This document shows, piece after piece, positions 1 to 7,610 of a stretch of DNA of 13,783 nucleotides (the first letter of the stretch is position 1; every line of letters begins with the position of its first letter). The stretch is from an uncultured Alphaproteobacteria bacterium (GTDB lineage Bacteria; Pseudomonadota; Alphaproteobacteria; Rickettsiales; UBA1997). The stretch spans positions 1 through 13,783 of the forward strand of contig CAIYMZ010000145.1 of assembly GCA_903927415.1 (NCBI GenBank), given 5' to 3'. Under the pieces are notes generated by a model. The model worked only from the letters and a program-made list of their open reading frames with translations. It did not search any database and had not been told where the DNA came from. A program made the translations under genes and the position numbers.

Positions 1-1688
1 GAGCAAAATCCGAGGGATTGGTATGGGGAACTCCTCGATCGATTCGCAGCGATGAGTGGGGTGTTCACACGCCATTGATACAGGTTGCCGTCAATAATAA
101 TTTTGAACGCTACAATAAAACATCTCCTTACAAAGAAGATCTAAGAAGTAACTATTCGCTACCTCTGAAAGATTGGAGCATCCCATTCAAACCTGCTCTA
201 CTAGGATTTTATATACTGCCACCTGCATATGCCTTTTCCTCATATCACTTCCTGATAATGGCCGCATTTCTTACGGGATTTGCTATTCTTTTTCATAGAC
301 TTGGCGCACCACATAGCCTTGCTATCGGACTATCCTTACTAACTTACTTCTCAAGCTTCATACAGAATTGGTGGTCCACAGCCGGAATGCTGTCAGCTTT
401 CTTTCCCTGGATTTATATCGCAATTGTAAGCAACAAACCCTTGGCGGTCAGAGCGGCGTTATTTTACTACTCCGTTTCCTGTATGCTTTTTTCTATATTC
501 TATCCTCCCATTTTTTACGCCTTCGCATTTACAATATTTCTATTTCTTTACAGCTTTCACCGCAGCTATTTGAATTTAAAAAATCTCGTCACATTCGGTG
601 CCTGCGCCATATTGGCTGTTTTAACATATTTATTTTACATACAGGATTCTTTAGTAGCCCTATCTAACACAATATATCCCGGACATCGCAGCAGTTCTGG
701 CGGAGAAGTATCTTTAATACATCTGATCGCACATTTATTCCCCTCTCTTAACATTAACATATCCAAGTCAGTAACCATTGGAGCCATATCTAATGTTTGC
801 GAAATGAGCGTAGTGGGATCCTATTTATTTTTGTTAATTATAATATTCGGTCGCTGGAAAAATTTCTGGAAAAATATTAGCTACGAGGAAATCAAATCTC
901 TCTCCTGTTTATCGCTGGGATTCCTTCTTATTAATGCTTGGATGCTATTGCCAATCCCAGCCTCATTCGTCAAAATTATTCTTTTAGATCGTGCTCCAGG
1001 AGTTAGGTGTCTCTTTGCCTACGGCCTTATTTTAATTGGCATCGCGATCATTATTTTAAAAAGACTAGAATTTACCTTCACTACCCCGCGCTTGATTCTA
1101 TTTGTCTCATGCGTTTTTGGTGCATCCGCATTTTCAGCCATACATTATAATGCCCAAGACGTAACTCTGGTTTTTGAAGGTCTCGTAATACTTTGCCCAT
1201 TAGCAATATTTTTTCTAATTACTCACAATATTTTTACGATTGATAAAAAATATTTTACACAGTCTGTACTTGCGCTAGCGCTCATTAACAACGTCATTGT
1301 GTTTGGCGCTTTCAATCCTCTGCAATCAGCCAAACCAATTTTTAAAATACCTCAAACCCCATTTGTTAAATCTTTGAAGAATAAAGAAAATTTTAACGCA
1401 GAAGGATTTTTTATCGGCGAAGGATTGCCTGGAGCAACTGCAAATGGATTAGGACTTCCCTCAATTGGCCACGTTCTTTACGTGCCTCAACTAAAATTTT
1501 TCCGCTGCTACTTTCCAGAGCTTCCCGAAGAAGAGTTTAACATTATATTTAACAGATACTTGCACGTGTCTCTTCAAAACAGCATTACCAAACCAATCAA
1601 TGTGCGGGCAGATCAATCATTTGTTCCTTTGCAAACATTCACCTCAACAGAAAATCGTAAAGAGCTTCACAAGTGTCTGGGGCTATAA
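1..1688 (+). CDS. Polytopic membrane protein, 5' end outside window (partial), possibly truncated at 3' end
   Basis: The frame is open from the first complete codon (position 3), and the only early start is a TTG at 18 inside what looks like a conserved motif (GTPRSIRSDEW), so the true start is probably upstream. About 12 hydrophobic segments fill roughly residues 55-430 of the visible protein. A soluble C-terminal part follows, with features such as ANGLGLPS, YVPQL and FNRYLHV. From memory, the GxPRxIRSDEW opening together with the late PQL/NRY motifs is shared by uncharacterised bacterial polytopic proteins (DUF7657-like) thought to act in surface glycan or glycosyl transfer; I cannot verify that here. 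The protein stops soon after the NRYLHV segment at ELHKCLGL, right where transposase remnant sequence begins, so the C-terminus may be cut short. No enzymatic function can be assigned with confidence. Confidence 0.7.
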   Translation, partial: AKSEGLVWGTPRSIRSDEWGVHTPLIQVAVNNNFERYNKTSPYKEDLRSNYSLPLKDWSIPFKPALLGFYILPPAYAFSSYHFLIMAAFLTGFAILFHRLGAPHSLAIGLSLLTYFSSFIQNWWSTAGMLSAFFPWIYIAIVSNKPLAVRAALFYYSVSCMLFSIFYPPIFYAFAFTIFLFLYSFHRSYLNLKNLVTFGACAILAVLTYLFYIQDSLVALSNTIYPGHRSSSGGEVSLIHLIAHLFPSLNINISKSVTIGAISNVCEMSVVGSYLFLLIIIFGRWKNFWKNISYEEIKSLSCLSLGFLLINAWMLLPIPASFVKIILLDRAPGVRCLFAYGLILIGIAIIILKRLEFTFTTPRLILFVSCVFGASAFSAIHYNAQDVTLVFEGLVILCPLAIFFLITHNIFTIDKKYFTQSVLALALINNVIVFGAFNPLQSAKPIFKIPQTPFVKSLKNKENFNAEGFFIGEGLPGATANGLGLPSIGHVLYVPQLKFFRCYFPELPEEEFNIIFNRYLHVSLQNSITKPINVRADQSFVPLQTFTSTENRKELHKCLGL

Positions 1689-1689
1689 T

Positions 1690-1842
1690 TTAACCCCAAT
1701 AACGCTTAAGAAACCCCAATCGATTCAAGCAAATCGCTGGTTTGCTCGGGTTAAGCATGTAAGCAAGCAGCGAAGGAAGAATGTTGGTAAAGTAGTTGAT
1801 TTTGGATCGGTATTTGGTGTGAACGAGATGCCGAAAATCTTT
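1690..1842 (-). pseudogene. C-terminal remnant of a transposase, IS982-family-like
   Basis: Read on the minus strand, about 50 codons end in TAA at 1692-1690. They include the segments FRHLVHTKYRSKINYF and NILPSLLAYMLNPSKPAI. This matches the pattern I recall for the C-terminus of IS982-family transposases, where an (I/L)EH-x-RHRS segment is followed by NF-x-x-NL-x-x-L-x-AY and KPSI. Everything upstream of this tail is missing: the frame is interrupted at 1843 by the palindromic element at 1845-1955. If that element and one TA are removed, the frame continues about ten codons to a TGA near 1986. The family call rests on remembered motifs, not on a search. The piece is non-functional. Confidence 0.55.
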
Positions 1843-1844
1843 TA

Positions 1845-1955
1845 GAGCCTGTTGACATTCATTTACATGTCCTCACTCACCAATCCGCCATTGTCACCCC
1901 GTCAGAAGGCGGGGTGACAATGGCAGGCGTGTGCAAATTGAATGTCAACAGGCTC
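1845..1955. mobile_element. 111-bp palindromic MITE-like element flanked by TA
   Basis: The ends are perfect 17-bp inverted repeats, GAGCCTGTTGACATTCA at 1845-1861 and its complement at 1939-1955. Each is flanked directly by TA (1843-1844 and 1956-1957), so the perfect match is 19 bp including the TA. Inside is a second perfect inverted repeat with 15-bp arms: GCCATTGTCACCCCG at 1887-1901 and its complement at 1910-1924, with an 8-nt loop. There is no coding capacity. A TA duplication with short terminal repeats is the insertion signature of IS630/Tc1-mariner-type transposases, so this is best read as a non-autonomous element of that kind. It sits within the transposase remnant and ends 44 bp before the uvrB start. 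Confidence 0.7.
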
Positions 1956-1967
1956 TAGTGTTAGATA
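1938..1967 (+). promoter_or_regulatory. Possible uvrB promoter using the MITE end as -35
   Basis: TTGAAT (1938-1943), at the right terminal repeat of the palindromic element, is followed after 18 bp by TAGATA (1962-1967), about 30 bp before the uvrB ATG. This is a moderate sigma70-like match. If real, the element insertion supplies half of the promoter. It is a consensus match only. Confidence 0.25.
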
Positions 1968-1999
1968 CAGAATAACATCGAGAGTTCAATAATTTCCTA

Positions 2000-3970
2000 A
2001 TGCCACAAAAATTCACCCTCCACTCCCCCTTCTCCCCCGCTGGCGATCAGCCCCAAGCGATCTCCAAACTCGTCGCCGGTCTCAAGCAAAATAAAAAATC
2101 CCAAACCCTTCTCGGAATCACTGGCTCGGGAAAAACTTTTACGATGGCGAATATTATCGCACAGACGCAACGCCCAACGCTGATCATGGCTCACAACAAA
2201 ACTCTCGCGGCGCAGCTTTATGGTGAGATGAAGGAATTTTTTCCGGAGAATGAAGTCGGATATTTCGTTTCATTTTATGATTACTACCAGCCCGAAGCCT
2301 ACATCCCCAAGACTGCAACCTACATCGAAAAAGATTCTGCAATTAACGAACAGATCGATCGTCTCCGCCACGTCGCCACACGCGCGCTGTTTGAGAGGCG
2401 TGACACGATTGTGATTGCTTCCGTCTCTTGCATTTACGGCATCGGCTCGCCCGACTTTTATTCGAAAATGGTTTTGCGTTTGCATGTCGGCGAGGAAATG
2501 AATCGTCAAAAACTTTTGCTGCGTCTCGTCGACTTGCAATACGAGCGCAACGACATTGCCTTCGAGCGCTGCTCCTTCCGCGTCTCCGGCGATGTGATCG
2601 ACATTTTTCCATCGCATTCCGACGAAATCGCGTGGCGCATTTCGATGTTTGGCGACGAGATTGAAGAGATCACCGAGTTCGATCCACTTACGGGCGAGAA
2701 CTTCGCCAAGCTTACGGACATCGCGCTCTATCCCTCATCGCATTACGTCACGCCGCAAGAAACTTTGCGTGCGGCGATCATAAATATTCGCAACGAATTA
2801 ACGATTCGCGTCAAAGAATTGGAGGAGCAAGGAAAGGCTGCCGAGGCGCAGCGGCTCAATCAGCGCACCACTTACGACATGGAAATGTTGCTCACTGTTG
2901 GCAGTTGCAAAGGCATCGAAAATTATTCGCGCTACCTGACAGGACGCCCAGCTGGCGCGCCACCGCCGACTTTGTTTGAATATTTGCCGAAGGATGCGTT
3001 GCTTTTTGTTGACGAAAGTCACGCCTCGGTGCCGCAAGTCAGCGCAATGTACAAGGGCGATTTCGCGCGAAAATCTAATCTCACAGAATTCGGATTTCGT
3101 CTGCCTTCGGCGCTCGATAATCGTCCGCTAAAATTCGAAGAATGGGAAAGTTACAAACCGCAAACGATCTACGTATCAGCCACTCCAGCGGCTTACGAAC
3201 TCGAAAAGTCAGAAGGCGAAATTGTCGAACAAATTATTCGTCCGACTGGTTTGCTCGATCCGGTTTGCGAGATTCGTCCGGCTAAAAATCAAGTTGCGGA
3301 TTTGCTTGCAGAAGTGCGTGCCACAACAGCTCGCGGCTTTCGAACTTTGGCGACAACTCTGACAAAAAAAATGGCCGAAGACCTCGCCGATCATTTAAAC
3401 GATCACGGAATTAAAGTTGTCTACATGCATTCCGACGTTGATACGATTGACCGCATCGAGATTATCCAAAATCTGCGACTGGGAAAATATGACTGCCTGA
3501 TCGGCGTGAACCTACTGCGCGAAGGCCTAGACATTCCTGAATGCGCGTTAATGGCAATTCTCGATGCCGACAAGGAAGGATTTTTGCGCAACGAAACTTC
3601 GCTGATTCAAACGATCGGCAGAGCTGCGAGGAACTCGGAGAGTAAGGTGATTCTCTACGCCGACAAAGAAACGAAATCGATTAAATCGGCGCTGGCAATC
3701 ACCAACCGCCGTCGCGAAATCCAAATCGCCTACAACAAAAAAAATGGCATTACGCCAACGACAACGAAGAAATCTTTCGGCTCGGCCTTGGCAAATCTTT
3801 ACACAAAAAAAGCTGGCGAAGAAGACGCCTTCGATAAAAGAATTCCGACTGAACGCGAAATTGAAAATCTGAAAAAAGAAATGTTGGAAGCGGCTGCGAA
3901 CCTTGATTTTGAGAAGGCGGGGAAGATTCGTGATGAGGTGAGAAGGGCGGAGGCTTTAAGGTTGGTGTAG
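2000..3970 (+). CDS. uvrB: UvrABC system protein B (excinuclease subunit UvrB)
   Basis: UvrB is the damage-verifying helicase-like subunit of nucleotide excision repair. It is loaded by UvrA and then recruits UvrC. The 656-residue length is normal for the family. Visible motifs in order are the N-terminal FSPAGDQPQAI segment, Walker A GITGSGKT (39-46), the beta-hairpin YYQPEAYIPKTATYIEKDSA (95-114) that clamps DNA, the helicase box LLFVDESH (334-341), the YVSATPA motif, the motif V/VI region with LREGLDIPE and QTIGRAARN, and a C-terminal UVR motif (about 615-653) that contacts UvrC. The ATG at 2000 fits the family N-terminus exactly, although there is no clear Shine-Dalgarno sequence. No uvrA or uvrC is nearby. 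The promoter region lies in insertion-element debris. Confidence 0.97.
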   Translation: MPQKFTLHSPFSPAGDQPQAISKLVAGLKQNKKSQTLLGITGSGKTFTMANIIAQTQRPTLIMAHNKTLAAQLYGEMKEFFPENEVGYFVSFYDYYQPEAYIPKTATYIEKDSAINEQIDRLRHVATRALFERRDTIVIASVSCIYGIGSPDFYSKMVLRLHVGEEMNRQKLLLRLVDLQYERNDIAFERCSFRVSGDVIDIFPSHSDEIAWRISMFGDEIEEITEFDPLTGENFAKLTDIALYPSSHYVTPQETLRAAIINIRNELTIRVKELEEQGKAAEAQRLNQRTTYDMEMLLTVGSCKGIENYSRYLTGRPAGAPPPTLFEYLPKDALLFVDESHASVPQVSAMYKGDFARKSNLTEFGFRLPSALDNRPLKFEEWESYKPQTIYVSATPAAYELEKSEGEIVEQIIRPTGLLDPVCEIRPAKNQVADLLAEVRATTARGFRTLATTLTKKMAEDLADHLNDHGIKVVYMHSDVDTIDRIEIIQNLRLGKYDCLIGVNLLREGLDIPECALMAILDADKEGFLRNETSLIQTIGRAARNSESKVILYADKETKSIKSALAITNRRREIQIAYNKKNGITPTTTKKSFGSALANLYTKKAGEEDAFDKRIPTEREIENLKKEMLEAAANLDFEKAGKIRDEVRRAEALRLV

Positions 3971-4055
3971 GTTTTTGGATATATTCCCATCTTCACCGCA
4001 AAAACAAAAAATTTGAAAAATTAAATTCGATCAGAACAATCGCGCGCTCACTTTT

Positions 4056-4248
4056 GACGGGGTAGCTTAGGTTTTGAGCGGTGAGCTTTAGCTCATGAAG
4101 CGCGAAAGCGTTTCAAGCGAAAAACGGGAAACAGCTATGCTGCTTTCCCAGTCGTGAGTCGTCTCTGAGCCGAAGGCGAAGAAAGCGACGAAACGTTTTT
4201 GGGAGAAGCGAGAAAAGTGATCAAGAGTGTTTAAACCATTTTTAATTT
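4056..4248 (+). repeat. tRNA-linked structured element, copy 1 (before tRNA-Met)
   Basis: The unit begins with a worn copy of the 5' part of the following tRNA: gacggggtagcttag at 4056-4070 matches the tRNA start at 4249-4263 in 13 of 15 bases, and resemblance continues through the D-arm to about 4081. Then come hairpin A (TGAGC 4082-4086 / GCTCA 4091-4095), hairpin B (GAAGCGC 4097-4103 / GCGTTTC 4108-4114, GAAA loop), hairpin C (4126-4149: GGGAAA/TTTCCC outer stem, CAGC/GCTG inner stem, TAT loop, one bulged C), and TCGTC (4159-4163) paired with GACGA (4187-4191) around an inner GCC-GAA-GGC hairpin (4169-4177). The same series in the same order lies before tRNA-Arg on the minus strand. There is no open frame of note. 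It could be a small element integrated at the tRNA 5' half or a structured leader RNA. Confidence 0.65.
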
Positions 4249-4324
4249 GGCGGGGTAGCTCAGTCGGTAGAGCAACGGGATCATAATCCGTGTGTCGGGG
4301 GTTCGATCCCCTCTCCCGCTACCA
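4249..4324 (+). tRNA. tRNA-Met (CAT anticodon), elongator type
   Basis: This 76-nt cloverleaf has acceptor stem GGCGGGG / TCCCGCT (G-U at the first and last pairs), D stem GCTC/GAGC, anticodon stem ACGGG/TCCGT, anticodon loop ATCATAA with CAT, T arm with TTCGATC, and an encoded ACCA end. The first pair is G-U and the anticodon stem lacks the three G-C pairs of initiator tRNA, so this is the elongator. The overall sequence resembles the common alphaproteobacterial tRNA-Met. A CAT anticodon also fits tRNA-Ile2 (lysidine-modified), which I consider less likely. Confidence 0.93.
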
Positions 4325-4422
4325 GGCTTCGCTCTTACGAGCTACGCCTGGCACGCCAATGCCAAAGTAGATCGTTAGAGCGAAGCCTGTCCGGCATAGC
4401 CCGAAAGGCGACGATGGACAGG
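4322..4422. repeat. Dense inverted repeats directly after tRNA-Met
   Basis: A perfect 13-bp inverted repeat, CAGGCTTCGCTCT (4323-4335) and its complement (4377-4389), starts inside the tRNA's CCA end. Two local hairpins compete with it: CCAGGC/GCCTGG (4322-4327 with 4346-4351), and CCTGTCC (4386-4392) / GGACAGG (4416-4422), the latter with an inner GCC/GGC stem. No T-run follows, so this is not a standard terminator. It may help tRNA 3' processing, or it may be another palindromic repeat insertion. The remaining bases up to the sucA start show nothing recognisable. Confidence 0.5.
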
Positions 4423-4455
4423 TAATCCATACCAAAATTTCAGAATTCCAAAATC

Positions 4456-7194
4456 ATGTCAAAGCAACTGACGCAAACCTCTCCTTTCTTCAGCGCCAAC
4501 GTCATTTTCATCAACGAACTTTATCAAAAATTTTTACAAAATCCGGCGTCGATTGATGCGAGTTGGGCGGATTTTTTTGTGACGAATGAGGATGAGGTGA
4601 AGTCGGTTTTGTCCGATTACCAAGGTCCATCTTGGAGTCGTCGCGGCCTTCAGGTTGTTGATTGCGCCGAGTCAAATATTTCTGCAAAAAATGCGGCTGG
4701 CAAAGATGTCGATCTACGAATCGCCAATTTAATTTCAGCTTACAAAAGATTCGGACATCTCGCTGCAAACCTTGATCCGCTTGGCTTAACGCCAAAAAAA
4801 GATGTTCCAGAAATCAATCCAAAAAATCACGGATTAGAAAAATTAGAAATTCCGCAAACTATTTTGGCGCGCTTAAATGCGATTTACGCTGACAAAGTTG
4901 GTTGCGAATTCGAATACATCCGCGACCAAGAACAAAAAAATTGGCTAGCTGCGGCCGCAGAATCAAAGCTGCTTTCCGCCATTGCCAAAGACGAAAAAAT
5001 AAAAATTTTACGCGAAGTAATTCGCACTGAACGCTTCGAGCAATTCCTCCACAAACGTTTTCCTGGTGCCAAAAGATTTTCGGTTGAGGGTGGAGATTCT
5101 TCGATCAATTCGGTCGAGAAAATGATTGACGTGGCGGCGAAGTCTGGCGTTAAAAAAATCGTCATTGGAATGGCGCATCGTGGACGTTTAAACACGCTGA
5201 CAGGAGTGATGGGCAAGCCTTACCACCAGCTGATCGCCGAGTTTAAAGGCATGCCGGGGATTCCGGAATCTGTAACCAAATCCGGTGATGTAAAATATCA
5301 CATGGGCTACGCTTCAAGTCGTGAAATTTCAGGCAAAAAAATTGATCTTTCACTGGCATTTAATCCGTCACATTTGGAGGCGGTGAACACAGTTGCGGCG
5401 GGACGAATTCGCGCCAAGCAAGAAATTTACGGCGATGTTAATCGCTCGCAAGCCATGACGCTGTTGATTCACGGTGATGCTGCTTTTGCCGGCCAAGGCT
5501 GCGTTGCGGAAAGTTTGGTGATGAATGGCGCGCCCGGTTACGACACTGGCGGTGTGATGCATTTGATCGTGAATAACCAAATCGGATTCACGGCGAACCC
5601 GACAGATTCTCGCAGCACGACCTATTCCTCCGATTTGGCGAAGATGATCGACGCGCCGATTTTTCACGTAAATGGCGACGATGTTGAAGCGGTGGTGAAG
5701 GTCACCGACATTGCGATGCGTTACCGTCAGACTTTCAAAAAAGATGCGGTGATCGATTTGATTTGCTACCGTCGCTACGGTCACAATGAAGGCGACGAGC
5801 CGCTCTACACCCAGCCGGTGATGTACACAAAAATCAAAGATCAGCCGACGCTCGAAAAAATTTATTCGCAAAAATTAATTTCCGAGGGCGCGATTTCTGC
5901 AGACGAATATCAAAAATTAGTTGCGGATTTTGAGGCGCATTTGTCGACGGAATTTGACAAGTCAGCTGGTTACGAACCGAAAGAAGCTGATTGGATGAAG
6001 GCTGATTGGAGTAAGGTGAAACACGGTGATCAAGTAAATCCAAAAACAGCGATTGAGCAAAAAATTCTCAAAAATTTAATCGCCAAAACCACCGAAATTC
6101 CGGCAGATTTTAACGCCAATTCAAAAGTTGTGCGTCAGCTTGAAGCCAGGAAGAGCGCGGTTGAAGCTGGTGTTGGAATAGACTGGGGATGTGGCGAAGC
6201 GCTGGCTTTTGCTTCACTGCTAGCAGAAGGATTTCCGGTGCGACTTAGCGGACAAGATTCTGGTCGCGGAACTTTTTCTCATCGTCACTCAATCCTTCAT
6301 GACGCCTTGAATGGCAAGCGTCACAACATTTTCTCCGCTCTCGGAAAATACGAAGTTTACGATTCAGTTTTGTCGGAATATGGCGTGCTCGGATTCGAAT
6401 ATGGCTACTCACTTTCAATGCCAAATGGTCTGACAATTTGGGAAGCACAATTCGGTGATTTTGCCAATGGCGCGCAAATTATTTTCGACCAATTTATTGC
6501 ATCGGCGGAAGTGAAATGGTTGCGCAAGTCAGGGCTGGTGATGTTACTGCCACATGGTTACGAAGGGCAGGGGCCAGAACATTCTTCGGCGCGATTGGAG
6601 CGTTATTTGCAAGCTTGCGCCGATGAAAATATTCGTGTGTGTAACATCACAAATCCGGCGAATTTTTTTCATGCTTTGCGTCGTCAACTTCATGGCAAAG
6701 ATCGCAAACCATTAGTCGTGATGTCGCCGAAATCGCTGCTTCGTCACAAGCTCGCCACTTCAACTTTGGCGGAATTTTCTGATTTAAATTTCAGAAGTTT
6801 AATCGGTGAAAGCGCAAAAATTTCTGCAGCGCGAAAAGTTATTTTGTGCAGCGGAAAAGTTTATTACGATTTGGTTGAAGCTCGCGAAGCCAAGGGAGTA
6901 ACTGATGTAGCACTGGTTCGTTTGGAACAACTTTATCCATTTCCAAAAGAAGAGTTGATTGCGGAATTAAAAAAATATCCAAATGCCGAAATAATTTACT
7001 GCCAAGAAGAGGCGCGAAACATGGGCGCGTGGAAATTTGTTGAGGAGTTGATCGAAGAAACTTTGCTTGAAATAAAACACAAATTTTCTCGCGCAAAATA
7101 TGTCGGCAGAATTTCCTGCGCCTCACCCGCCACTGGCTACGGTGTTTACCACGCGAAGGAGCAGAAAAAATTAATTGACGAGGCGTTGAGCTGA
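4456..7194 (+). CDS. sucA: 2-oxoglutarate dehydrogenase E1 component
   Basis: This is the thiamine-diphosphate-dependent E1 subunit of the TCA-cycle 2-oxoglutarate dehydrogenase complex. It decarboxylates 2-oxoglutarate and passes the succinyl group to the lipoyl arm of SucB. The 912 residues are close to the usual length. An N-terminal segment of the type that docks to E2 (SPFFSANVIFINELYQKF) is present, followed by GMAHRGRLN (about 238-246), FNPSHLE (302-308), the diphosphate/metal site GDAAFAGQGCVAE with NNQIGFT (about 340-379), and YGHNEGDEP (441-449). The transketolase-like C-terminal half includes SGQDSGRGTFSHRH and EAQFGDFANGAQ. The start fits the family, but no Shine-Dalgarno is visible. 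It is the first gene of a sucA-small genes-sucB cluster. Confidence 0.97.
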   Translation: MSKQLTQTSPFFSANVIFINELYQKFLQNPASIDASWADFFVTNEDEVKSVLSDYQGPSWSRRGLQVVDCAESNISAKNAAGKDVDLRIANLISAYKRFGHLAANLDPLGLTPKKDVPEINPKNHGLEKLEIPQTILARLNAIYADKVGCEFEYIRDQEQKNWLAAAAESKLLSAIAKDEKIKILREVIRTERFEQFLHKRFPGAKRFSVEGGDSSINSVEKMIDVAAKSGVKKIVIGMAHRGRLNTLTGVMGKPYHQLIAEFKGMPGIPESVTKSGDVKYHMGYASSREISGKKIDLSLAFNPSHLEAVNTVAAGRIRAKQEIYGDVNRSQAMTLLIHGDAAFAGQGCVAESLVMNGAPGYDTGGVMHLIVNNQIGFTANPTDSRSTTYSSDLAKMIDAPIFHVNGDDVEAVVKVTDIAMRYRQTFKKDAVIDLICYRRYGHNEGDEPLYTQPVMYTKIKDQPTLEKIYSQKLISEGAISADEYQKLVADFEAHLSTEFDKSAGYEPKEADWMKADWSKVKHGDQVNPKTAIEQKILKNLIAKTTEIPADFNANSKVVRQLEARKSAVEAGVGIDWGCGEALAFASLLAEGFPVRLSGQDSGRGTFSHRHSILHDALNGKRHNIFSALGKYEVYDSVLSEYGVLGFEYGYSLSMPNGLTIWEAQFGDFANGAQIIFDQFIASAEVKWLRKSGLVMLLPHGYEGQGPEHSSARLERYLQACADENIRVCNITNPANFFHALRRQLHGKDRKPLVVMSPKSLLRHKLATSTLAEFSDLNFRSLIGESAKISAARKVILCSGKVYYDLVEAREAKGVTDVALVRLEQLYPFPKEELIAELKKYPNAEIIYCQEEARNMGAWKFVEELIEETLLEIKHKFSRAKYVGRISCASPATGYGVYHAKEQKKLIDEALS

Positions 7195-7247
7195 ATTAGT
7201 TTTTAAAAAACCCGCTAAACCAGAGTTAAACCCAACCACAAAAAACC

Positions 7248-7475
7248 ATGAAAACCAAAGATAGAATTAAAGAAGAAATTGGATTGCATAAATTGCTCAT
7301 GACAATCGCATCAGCAATGTTCAGCTCTCTTGCAAGTTGGCTCTTTAATAACAGCGATCGCGATTTATCGATTACGGTTATTTTGTTATTTTTACTGACG
7401 ACAATTTTGTTGGTATTAATCATTTTTTTCTTCATCAAAATTAACGTAAAAATAGGAGAATTAGATCATGCATAA
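7248..7475 (+). CDS. Small two-helix membrane protein of unknown function
   Basis: This 75-residue protein has a charged start (MKTKDRIKEEIGLHK) and two hydrophobic stretches (about 16-33 and 41-64). A short charged region with an Asn-Asn-Ser-Asp-Arg-Asp loop separates them, and the end is acidic (GELDHA). It lies 53 bp after sucA and its stop overlaps the next gene's start by 8 bp, so the two small genes are probably translated together. I recall a recurring bacterial pair of about 70 and 40 residues in which the first member starts with a KEEIG motif before two helices. This pair looks like that type, but I know no characterised function. The codon composition is more AT-rich than sucA and sucB on either side. 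Confidence 0.7.
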   Translation: MKTKDRIKEEIGLHKLLMTIASAMFSSLASWLFNNSDRDLSITVILLFLLTTILLVLIIFFFIKINVKIGELDHA

Positions 7476-7599
7476 TCTTAACGAAATTCTAGCGACAGCG
7501 CTACTCTTAGCAGGGCTTATAACTTTCATAGTTTGTGCATTTTGGACAATGCATAATCTTGGCAAAGATGACAAAACTCACAAAATCAAAAAAGCTTAA
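7468..7599 (+). CDS. Very small single-helix membrane protein
   Basis: This 43-codon frame starts MHNLNEILATALLLAGL, has one hydrophobic helix (about residues 8-28) and ends in a lysine-rich tail (GKDDKTHKIKKA). Its ATG overlaps the preceding stop in ATGCATAA. A good Shine-Dalgarno, AGGAGA at 7454-7459, lies 8 nt before it, one of only two clear ones in the window, which argues that this is a real gene. The basic tail after the helix suggests the C-terminus stays in the cytoplasm. It ends 11 bp before sucB. It is likely a partner of the 75-residue membrane protein; the function is unknown. Confidence 0.65.
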   Translation: MHNLNEILATALLLAGLITFIVCAFWTMHNLGKDDKTHKIKKA

Positions 7600-7610
7600 T
7601 TTACAAAATC

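Noticed and set aside
1600..1845. 81-codon plus-strand frame across the 3' end of the membrane protein gene
   Set aside because: It overlaps the membrane gene in another frame and reads antisense to the transposase remnant; no start signal or domain.
4159..4194. Possible hammerhead-like ribozyme core in the tRNA-linked element (CTGA and GACGAAAC boxes)
   Set aside because: The CUGANGA box is incomplete in copy 1, and in copy 2 the similar TGATGAG bases lie partly in a perfect hairpin stem; the required three-stem junction cannot be formed in both copies.
5368..5871. 167-codon minus-strand frame inside sucA
   Set aside because: It is the shadow of a strongly conserved sucA region, with histidine/arginine-rich composition typical of antisense frames.
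7198..7222. Possible terminator after sucA (T-run then A-run)
   Set aside because: The pairing is only T with A without a G-C stem, so it is unlikely to terminate; the cluster probably continues into the small genes and sucB.
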